DNA of 9,495 nt from the NCBI GenBank assembly GCA_964650695.1, contig CAZYVA010000073.1, positions 1-9,495 on the forward strand. Reading direction: 5' to 3'. Below are positions 5,698 through 9,495 of this stretch, one piece after another; the stretch's first letter is position 1; every line of letters begins with the position of its first letter. The stretch is from CAZYVA01 sp964650695. Its GTDB lineage: Bacteria > Bacillota > Clostridia > Lachnospirales > Lachnospiraceae. The notes beneath the pieces were generated by a model. That model was not told the origin of the DNA. It did no database searches and saw only the letters and a list, made by a program, of their open reading frames with translations. The position numbers and the translations under genes are program-made.

Positions 5698-7815
5698 ATG
5701 GATAGCAATATGGAAAGCTTGTTAGAAACTTACCTCTTTGAAACCAACTCTCTGCTCGACGGGCTGGACGAGCTGCTGATCAATGCGGAGAAAGCCGGCG
5801 ATTTCTCGGAAGACAATGTCAACGAAATCTTCCGCAGCATGCATACGATCAAAGGATCGTCCGCCATGCTTGAGTTCAATTCCCTTATGGAGATCGCTCA
5901 CCATATAGAGGATCTGTTCTTCTATATCCGGGAGAACGGCATTGATTCCCTCGACCAGCCACAGAAGAAAGAGTTGTTCAACGTTATGTTCAAATCAACC
6001 GACAAACTCCGCGAGGAGATTGAAAAGGTTGAAAATAATGAACCGCTTGAAACAAATATCGACAGTTTTGTTTCTGAGATTAACGGTCTGCTCAACAAAA
6101 TTTCTGGAAAAACGGCTGAGTCCACAGACAAGGCTGCGGACGATAAAAAGCAGGATGCCGCTACCGTTACCCCTGCATGCCCGGATTCGGACGACGCGTA
6201 TTTCATCCACGTCTATTTCGAAGAGGGAAGCGGGATGGAAAACCTGCGCGCATTTATGCTGGTCAATTCCTTGCAGGAGGTCGGCGTGGATTTCTCCTAC
6301 TTTCCAAACGATGTGGATTCCAACCCGGAGACAGCGGAAACCATCGTGAACAATGGCTTCTACCTGGGTTTCCAGGCGGAGGAGGATTTGGAGCAAGCCT
6401 CAAGAATTGTCGAGTCTTCCCCGAATATCCGCTCCTATGAGATGATGGAAAACCCGGCCCGCGTAAAAGACGAGCCGGTTGCCGACGCCCCGGCTGCATC
6501 CGGAACGGCCGGGACAGAGGGTACGCAGGAAGCACAGCCAACGCTTTCTGAAAAAGCGGAAAAGACGTCGCAGCAGCCGAAGAAGCAAGCGGACATTCCA
6601 AAGAAAAGCCCGGCCCACGGCGTGGTGAAGCAGGATTTGATCAGCGTCAACCTGTCGAAGTTGGACGCACTGATGAACCTGGTCGGCGAAATCGTCATCA
6701 CAGAAGCAATGGTGACATCCTCCCCGGATTTACAGGGCCTGAAACTCGACAATTTCATGAAGTCCGCAAGGCAACTGCGCAAACTCACGGACGATTTACA
6801 GGATATTTCCATGTCCCTGCGAATGGTATCGGTGTCCGGTGTCTTCCAGCGGATGAACCGTATTGTACGTGATATGAAGCAGGCTTTAAATAAAGACGTG
6901 CGCCTGACGATCATCGGGGAAAACACAGAAGTGGACAAGACGATCGTGGACAGCATCGGCGACCCGATCATGCACATTGTCCGCAACGCAATGGATCATG
7001 GGATTGAAGAAACCCCGGAAGAACGTATCGCGAAGGGAAAAGACCCACAGGGCGAGATCATCCTTTCCGCGACCCATACAGGAAGCGAGGTCATTATTTC
7101 CGTCTCGGACGACGGGCGGGGCATGGATCCCGACGCGATCCTGGCAAAAGCAGCAGCCAATGGTATCCTGACCAAACCAGAGTCGGATTATTCCCAGAGG
7201 GAGATCCTGATGCTCCTCATGACACCCGGATTCTCTACAAAGACAGAGGTGTCGGAATTTTCCGGCCGGGGCGTAGGGCTTGACGTTGTAAAGAAAAATG
7301 TAGAAGCGGTCGGCGGCATCATCTCAATCACAAGCGAACTTGGCCAAGGAAGTACGACGACACTGAAGATCCCGCTTACCCTTGCTATCGTAGACGGCAT
7401 GGAGATCGCGGTCGGCAATTCCCTTTTCACGATCCCGCTGTCCAATATCCGCCAGTCCTTTAAAGTAAAAGAAAGTGACATCATCCTTGACCCATCCGGC
7501 CACGAGATGGTAAAATGTATGGATGAGTTTTATCCTATCATCCGCGCTTACGAGCTGTACAACATCCCAGAGGCCCGTACCGACATCGAGGAAGGGATCC
7601 TGATGTGGCTGGAGGCAAGCGATAAATCCTACTGCCTGTTTGTAGACCGGCTCATTGGCGAGCATCAGATCGTCGTCAAGCCTCTGCCAACTTATCTGCA
7701 GCAGTTCAATATCAAGGATTCCGGCATCAGCGGATGCACGATCCTTGGCGATGGAAATATCAGCATCATCCTTGACGTGGCAAATGTCTACACGACCGCG
7801 CAGGGCATCTTTTAA
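5698..7815 (+). CDS. cheA: Chemotaxis histidine kinase CheA
   Basis: CheA is the cytoplasmic kinase that, in complex with chemoreceptors and CheW, autophosphorylates and passes phosphate to CheY and CheB. All five domains are visible in 705 residues. P1/Hpt is at ~1-110, with the phospho-accepting His49 in MHTIKGSSAML. A P2 response-regulator-docking domain is at ~167-250. A charged, alanine/proline/glutamine-rich linker covers ~252-308. P3 dimerisation starts at ~312 (DLISVNLSKLDALMNLVGEI). The P4 ATPase has its N box HIVRNAMDHGIE (426-437), G1 box DDGRGMD (471-477) and G2 box GRGVGLDVV (523-531). P5, a CheW-like domain, runs from ~560 to the end. All catalytic motifs look intact and the length is normal. 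The ATG at 5698 follows AAGGTGG (5681-5687). It is followed 21 bp later by cheW, so the two form one operon. It is transcribed divergently from the FliK-like operon. Confidence 0.98.
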   Translation: MDSNMESLLETYLFETNSLLDGLDELLINAEKAGDFSEDNVNEIFRSMHTIKGSSAMLEFNSLMEIAHHIEDLFFYIRENGIDSLDQPQKKELFNVMFKSTDKLREEIEKVENNEPLETNIDSFVSEINGLLNKISGKTAESTDKAADDKKQDAATVTPACPDSDDAYFIHVYFEEGSGMENLRAFMLVNSLQEVGVDFSYFPNDVDSNPETAETIVNNGFYLGFQAEEDLEQASRIVESSPNIRSYEMMENPARVKDEPVADAPAASGTAGTEGTQEAQPTLSEKAEKTSQQPKKQADIPKKSPAHGVVKQDLISVNLSKLDALMNLVGEIVITEAMVTSSPDLQGLKLDNFMKSARQLRKLTDDLQDISMSLRMVSVSGVFQRMNRIVRDMKQALNKDVRLTIIGENTEVDKTIVDSIGDPIMHIVRNAMDHGIEETPEERIAKGKDPQGEIILSATHTGSEVIISVSDDGRGMDPDAILAKAAANGILTKPESDYSQREILMLLMTPGFSTKTEVSEFSGRGVGLDVVKKNVEAVGGIISITSELGQGSTTTLKIPLTLAIVDGMEIAVGNSLFTIPLSNIRQSFKVKESDIILDPSGHEMVKCMDEFYPIIRAYELYNIPEARTDIEEGILMWLEASDKSYCLFVDRLIGEHQIVVKPLPTYLQQFNIKDSGISGCTILGDGNISIILDVANVYTTAQGIF

Positions 7816-7836
7816 ACCGAGGAGGTAATAACTATC

Positions 7837-8313
7837 ATGTCAGAAGCAACTATCGCTGCTGTTGAAAGCGAACAAATAGACGAACAGTCCACGGACAGCA
7901 TTGAACGTTTCCTTACTTTCGTGTCGGATAATATCATATTTGGGGTCAGCACGAACAACATGGTTGAGATCATCACGAACCAGGCGATCTGCGCCCTCCC
8001 AATGGTTCCGGACTATATTAAAGGGGTCATCAATGTGCGTGGCCAGACGATACCGGTCATCGATATCCGGATACGTATGGGCAAGATGCCGACGGAATAT
8101 ACAGACACGACCTGTATCCTGATCCTGACCATCAACGATACCGAAGTTGGGATTATCGTAGACGCTGTGGAGCAGGTGCTGGACATCGACCAGAATAAGA
8201 TGTCCCCGATCCCGATCGAAAACCGTCAGGAGCTGACATCCTCCATGATTTCCCTGGAGGACGGAAGGACAGTACTTTTTTTAGACTGTGAAGCTTTGAT
8301 CCGCTCCTATTGA
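7837..8313 (+). CDS. cheW: Chemotaxis coupling protein CheW
   Basis: CheW is the SH3-like adaptor that bridges the CheA P5 domain and chemoreceptor tips in the cytoplasmic signalling array. The 158 residues contain the CheW signature IKGVINVRGQTIPVIDIRIRMG (61-82), with the conserved NxRG arginine (Arg68), and the later IIVDAVEQVLDID (106-118) and ILILTINDTEVG strands. There is a polar N-terminal extension of about 20 residues (TIAAVESEQIDEQSTDS) before the first beta strand, slightly longer than in minimal CheW proteins. A strong GAGGAGG (7819-7825) supports the ATG at 7837. It lies 21 bp after cheA and is co-transcribed with it; a terminator-like hairpin follows 23 bp after its stop. Confidence 0.97.
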   Translation: MSEATIAAVESEQIDEQSTDSIERFLTFVSDNIIFGVSTNNMVEIITNQAICALPMVPDYIKGVINVRGQTIPVIDIRIRMGKMPTEYTDTTCILILTINDTEVGIIVDAVEQVLDIDQNKMSPIPIENRQELTSSMISLEDGRTVLFLDCEALIRSY

Positions 8314-8336
8314 AAAATTTTGTTCCAGCAATGTTG

Positions 8337-8368
8337 AAAGAATGTCCGGCGGGCATTCTTTCCGTTTT
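8337..8368 (+). terminator. Rho-independent terminator-like hairpin after cheW
   Basis: AAAGAATGTCC (8337-8347) pairs with GGGCATTCTTT (8351-8361) over 11 bp, including one G-T wobble, around a 3-nt loop. A CCG then a run of four T follows. The stem is strong and sits 23 bp downstream of the cheW stop, so it should end or attenuate the cheA-cheW transcript. The U-tract is interrupted, so termination may be partial and allow some readthrough to cheR. Confidence 0.65.
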
Positions 8369-8378
8369 GCCCTGAACC

Positions 8379-8482
8379 AACTCAGCGTCACGAACCTCGA
8401 CACAACCTCGCTAAGTGTCGCTGAGTACATTCAACGAACCTCCCCGCACCCTTTCGGGGGCGGCGAGCTAAGTTTCATTGTA
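8379..8482 (+). repeat. Tandem ~104-bp intergenic repeat, copy 1
   Basis: This 104-bp unit begins AACTCAGCGTCACGAACC and ends AAGTTTCATTGTA. It is repeated 113 bp downstream with a single difference (five G instead of four at 8456-8460). Internal structure: an imperfect inverted repeat ACTCAGCGTCAC (8380-8391) / GTGTCGCTGAGT (8415-8426), with 11 of 12 pairs; an alternative stem CGACAC (8398-8403) / GTGTCG (8415-8420); a second hairpin CCCCG (8442-8446) / CGGGG (8455-8459); and repeated words ACGAACCTC (8390, 8434) and GCTAAGT or GCTGAGT (8410, 8420, 8467). It is probably a noncoding dispersed element. Copies are separated by a 9-bp linker, AAGCGAGGT. No transposase and no clear target duplication are seen. 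Confidence 0.9.
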
Positions 8483-8491
8483 AAGCGAGGT

Positions 8492-8594
8492 AACTCAGCG
8501 TCACGAACCTCGACACAACCTCGCTAAGTGTCGCTGAGTACATTCAACGAACCTCCCCGCACCCTTTCGGGGCGGCGAGCTAAGTTTCATTGTA
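8492..8594 (+). repeat. Tandem ~104-bp intergenic repeat, copy 2
   Basis: This 103-bp copy is identical to copy 1 except for one missing G in the second hairpin's G run. The hairpin pairs are kept (ACTCAGCGTCAC 8493-8504 with GTGTCGCTGAGT 8528-8539). The copy ends exactly at the cheR ribosome binding site GAGGAG (8595-8600). The one-base indel changes any reading frame through the unit, which argues that it does not encode protein. Confidence 0.9.
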
Positions 8595-8600
8595 GAGGAG
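8595..8600 (+). promoter_or_regulatory. cheR ribosome binding site abutting the repeat
   Basis: GAGGAG lies 8 nt before ATG 8609 and immediately after the last base of repeat copy 2. It decides the cheR start: an upstream in-frame ATG at 8528 lies inside the repeat, has no such site, and would add 27 residues translated from the repeat. Confidence 0.8.
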
Positions 8601-8608
8601 TGAGTGTT

Positions 8609-9427
8609 ATGCTTGATTTAAAGGATAAGGATTTCCAGCGGCTTGTCAAATTCGTGCAGGATCATTATGGGATCAATCTCACCCAGAAACGCCAGCTCAT
8701 CATCGGGCGGCTTTCCAACCCCGTTATCGCTATGGGGTTCTCCGGATTCACAGAATACATAGACCATATCCTTGGGCAGAAAAACCCACAGGATATTGAA
8801 CTGATGTTAAACAAGCTGACAACCAATTATACGTTTTTCATGCGGGAGACCGCGCACTTTGATTATTTCCAGAACACATGCCTTCCTTATCTGGAGCGGG
8901 CAAACCAGAAAAGCCATATCCTCAGTATCTGGAGCGCCGGATGCTCTTCCGGCCAGGAGCCTTATACCCTCTCCATGATCCTGAAAGAATATTTCGGCAA
9001 AAAACCAGGGAACTGGGATACGCGGGTGCTGGCTACCGATATTTCCCAAAACGCTCTGAAAGCTGCGAAAGAGGGCATCTATGATGAAGAGTCGCTGAAA
9101 GACTTGCCTGCAGACTGGAAGAGAAAATATTTCCGCCCCACATCCGAAAAAAAAGTATGCCAGATAACGGATGAGCTCCGCAAAAACGTTATTTTTAAAA
9201 CCTTCAACCTGATGGATCCGATCCGGTTTAAGCTGAAATTTGACGTTATCTTTTGCCGCAATGTCATGATTTACTTTGACCAGCCAACAAAAGATGCGCT
9301 GGTGCAGCGGTTCTTCAACGCAACTGTGCCGGGAGGCTATTTGTTTATCGGCCATTCCGAGAGCTTGAACAAGGCAACCATGCCTTACCAGTACCTCATA
9401 CCTTCCGCTTACCGCAAATCACTGTAA
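8609..9427 (+). CDS. cheR: Chemoreceptor methyltransferase CheR
   Basis: CheR uses S-adenosylmethionine to methylate glutamates on chemoreceptors, providing adaptation in chemotaxis. The 272-residue protein has the N-terminal helical CheR domain (~1-65) followed by the methyltransferase domain. The NYTFFMRE motif (73-80, the family's NxTxFxRE) supplies catalytic-site residues. SAGCSSGQEPYTLSM (109-123) is the SAM-binding loop and LATDIS (141-146) the acidic strand-2 end. DVIFCRNVMIYFD (212-224) and GGYLFIGHSESL (242-253) are the conserved later motifs. There are no C-terminal TPR repeats, so it is the simple form. The start is set by GAGGAG at 8595-8600. It is separated from cheW by a terminator-like hairpin and two repeat copies, so its transcription may be partly uncoupled from cheA-cheW. 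Stop TAA is at 9425-9427. Confidence 0.97.
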   Translation: MLDLKDKDFQRLVKFVQDHYGINLTQKRQLIIGRLSNPVIAMGFSGFTEYIDHILGQKNPQDIELMLNKLTTNYTFFMRETAHFDYFQNTCLPYLERANQKSHILSIWSAGCSSGQEPYTLSMILKEYFGKKPGNWDTRVLATDISQNALKAAKEGIYDEESLKDLPADWKRKYFRPTSEKKVCQITDELRKNVIFKTFNLMDPIRFKLKFDVIFCRNVMIYFDQPTKDALVQRFFNATVPGGYLFIGHSESLNKATMPYQYLIPSAYRKSL

Positions 9428-9431
9428 ACCC

Positions 9432-9463
9432 ACATGCGCCGCTATGACAGCGCCACGGCATGT
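9432..9463 (+). other. Inverted repeat downstream of cheR
   Basis: ACATGC (9432-9437) pairs with GCATGT (9458-9463), with an inner stem CGCT (9440-9443) / AGCG (9449-9452) around a 5-nt loop. It sits just after the cheR stop and could protect or end the transcript, but no T run follows, so I do not call it a terminator. Confidence 0.4.
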
Positions 9464-9487
9464 AACTTGAGGGGCTTACTATCGGGT

Positions 9488-9495
9488 AACTCAGC
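9488..9495 (+). repeat. Probable start of a third repeat copy, cut by the window edge
   Basis: The window ends in GGTAACTCAGC (9485-9495). The last 8 bases equal the first 8 of the 104-bp repeat, and the preceding GGT equals the linker before copy 2. The same orientation and the intergenic position after cheR suggest a third copy continuing beyond the window. Only 11 bases are visible, so this is probable, not proven. Confidence 0.55.

Noticed and set aside
8379..8594. CRISPR array or tandem tRNA-like genes.
   Set aside because: There are only two long units with a 9-bp linker, no spacers of CRISPR size, and no tRNA cloverleaf or conserved T-loop sequence.
8342..8608. Open reading frames through the repeat (61 residues from 8342, and the 27-residue upstream extension of cheR from 8528).
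   Set aside because: The frames are translations of the repeat. The single G indel between copies changes frame, no ribosome binding site fits, and the cheR start at 8609 has a proper one.

Overview
The window looks like chromosome from a motile Gram-positive Clostridia bacterium, most likely a member of the Lachnospiraceae. Evidence for this is the split L-serine dehydratase beta subunit (SdaAB), the 'heptaprenyl diphosphate synthase component I'-like Gx membrane protein, the pair of a FliK-like protein and a short FlhB-like protein (YlqG/YlqH type) known from Firmicutes, strong AGGAGG-type ribosome binding sites and sigma-A promoters. The genus cannot be fixed from the sequence.

Layout. 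Positions 68-736 (minus) hold sdaAB behind a near-consensus promoter. Positions 1052-1543 (plus) encode a small Gx-family membrane protein. Its stop codon overlaps the stop of a convergent minus-strand gene (1540-2700) encoding a two-part protein: an N-terminal Rossmann-like segment and a sulfotransferase-like P-loop domain of the kind called 'putative capsular polysaccharide synthesis protein'. A possible 37-residue gene lies just upstream of it. From 2926 a strong promoter and a roughly 80-nt leader drive a PilZ-domain protein (3041-3721). The PilZ stop overlaps the stop of a minus-strand operon (5543-3718) encoding a FliK-like protein and a truncated FlhB homologue, which are joined by a TAATG stop/start overlap. 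Divergent from this operon run cheA (5698-7815) and cheW (7837-8313), then a terminator-like hairpin, then two near-identical tandem copies of a ~104-bp repeat, then cheR (8609-9427). The first bases of what looks like a third repeat copy are at the right edge of the window.

How the genes work together. From 2.7 kb to the end the window is a motility and chemotaxis locus. CheA is the receptor-coupled histidine kinase, CheW couples it to chemoreceptors, and CheR methylates the receptors for adaptation. The PilZ protein is a likely c-di-GMP sensor acting on motility. The FliK-like/FlhB-like pair probably belongs to the flagellar export or hook-length machinery. The P-loop glycan-type protein beside this locus could decorate flagellin or the cell surface, but that is inference from position. 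SdaAB and the Gx protein are metabolic/transport neighbours with no evident link to motility.

The most unusual feature is the repeat pair between cheW and cheR. The copies differ by a single G, each can form a 12-bp imperfect hairpin that competes with an alternative stem, and together they fill almost all of the space between the cheW terminator and the cheR ribosome binding site.
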